Assembly: GCF_000027225.1 (NCBI RefSeq)
Contig: NC_013892.1
Span: forward strand, 2,232,001 to 2,296,000
DNA length: 64,000 nt
Direction: 5' to 3'
From: Xenorhabdus bovienii SS-2004
GTDB taxonomy: Bacteria > Pseudomonadota > Gammaproteobacteria > Enterobacterales > Enterobacteriaceae
Shown: positions 63,772 through 64,000 of the stretch, piece by piece
Numbering within the stretch: position 1 is the stretch's first letter
Layout: every line of letters begins with the position of its first letter
Translations under genes and position numbers: made by a program
The notes under the pieces: generated by a model
What the model was told of the DNA's origin: nothing
The model's database searches: none
What the model saw: the letters and a program-made list of their open reading frames with translations, nothing else

Positions 63772-64000
63772 ATGTTAACGCGCTTATTTGTTACAGGCAC
63801 GGATACCAACATTGGTAAAACAGTTGTTACCCGTGCATTACTACAAGTATTTAATCGTGAAGGAACAACCGCCGTGGGATATAAACCCATCGCGACAGAG
63901 AAACAAGAAACACCGGAGGGAATACGTAATCATGATGCCTTAGTCATACATAAATCTTCACCGGTTCAAGTCTCTTATGAAGAGATTAATCCTATTATTT
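63772..64000 (+). CDS. bioD2: BioD2-type dethiobiotin synthase (partial, cut by window end)
   Basis: The first 76 codons are present: MLTRLFVTGTDTNIGKTVVT (P-loop GTDTNIGKT), VGYKPIATEKQ and PEGIRNHDALVI. This pattern matches YnfK/BioD2 next to mlc in E. coli, a dethiobiotin synthetase paralogue. The canonical BioD lies elsewhere with the bio operon. GGAA is about 11 bases upstream of the ATG. Confidence 0.88.
   Translation, partial: MLTRLFVTGTDTNIGKTVVTRALLQVFNREGTTAVGYKPIATEKQETPEGIRNHDALVIHKSSPVQVSYEEINPII

Overview
The window is a stretch of enterobacterial chromosome. Almost every gene matches a known Enterobacterales family, in blocks whose order I recognise from Escherichia coli. The moderate-to-low GC content, the trpG and trpD genes kept separate, the tandem UspF-type genes and the accessory genes suggest the Morganellaceae side of the order (Xenorhabdus/Photorhabdus/Proteus type). 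The genus is inferred from general impression only. A tus gene with a Ter site in its promoter (58-59 kb) places the window in the replication terminus region.

Layout. 0-6 kb: end of a nucleoside transporter gene, two UspF-like stress proteins, an extended EndA nuclease, cutC, the tRNA wobble-uridine pair cmoA-cmoB and yecN. 6-12 kb: aspS-nudB-yebC-ruvC-ruvA-ruvB. 12-15 kb: ompW behind an FNR box, then a GC-richer membrane dipeptidase gene beside a perfect 40-bp palindrome, and a BON-domain lipoprotein. 15-22 kb: the complete trp operon on the minus strand (trpL-E-G-D-CF-B-A) with TrpR-type operator/promoter, leader peptide and attenuator. 22-31 kb: rnm, yciO, rluB, btuR, yciK, sohB, a decayed yciN and topA. 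31-36 kb: cysB, an orphan gene of unknown function, acnA and an IS200-type element with a frameshifted transposase. 36-43 kb: ribA, lapA-lapB, pyrF-yciH, a class A beta-lactamase and rnb. 43-51 kb: nth and the rsxABCDGE electron-transport operon, ydgK and ydgJ. 51-58 kb: a BASS-type transporter, add, ydgA, manA and fumC. 58-64 kb: tus/Ter, an IprA-like regulator, the divergent ynfL/ynfM pair, mlc and the start of a bioD homologue.

Most content is housekeeping: tryptophan synthesis, Holliday-junction processing, topoisomerase I, LPS-assembly control (LapAB), SoxR-reducing RSX complex, TCA enzymes, and riboflavin and pyrimidine synthesis. I found no phage, CRISPR array, secretion cluster or multi-gene biosynthetic island. 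The accessory material consists of single insertions in conserved neighbourhoods: dipeptidase, orphan 273-aa protein, beta-lactamase, BASS transporter and IS200. No rRNA or tRNA gene was seen. I did not find a convincing new multi-gene system; the best leads are the orphan gene at 31.97-32.79 kb, the beta-lactamase with a Cys69/Cys238 pair, the possible small RNA or small ORF after ruvB, and the yciN pseudogene.
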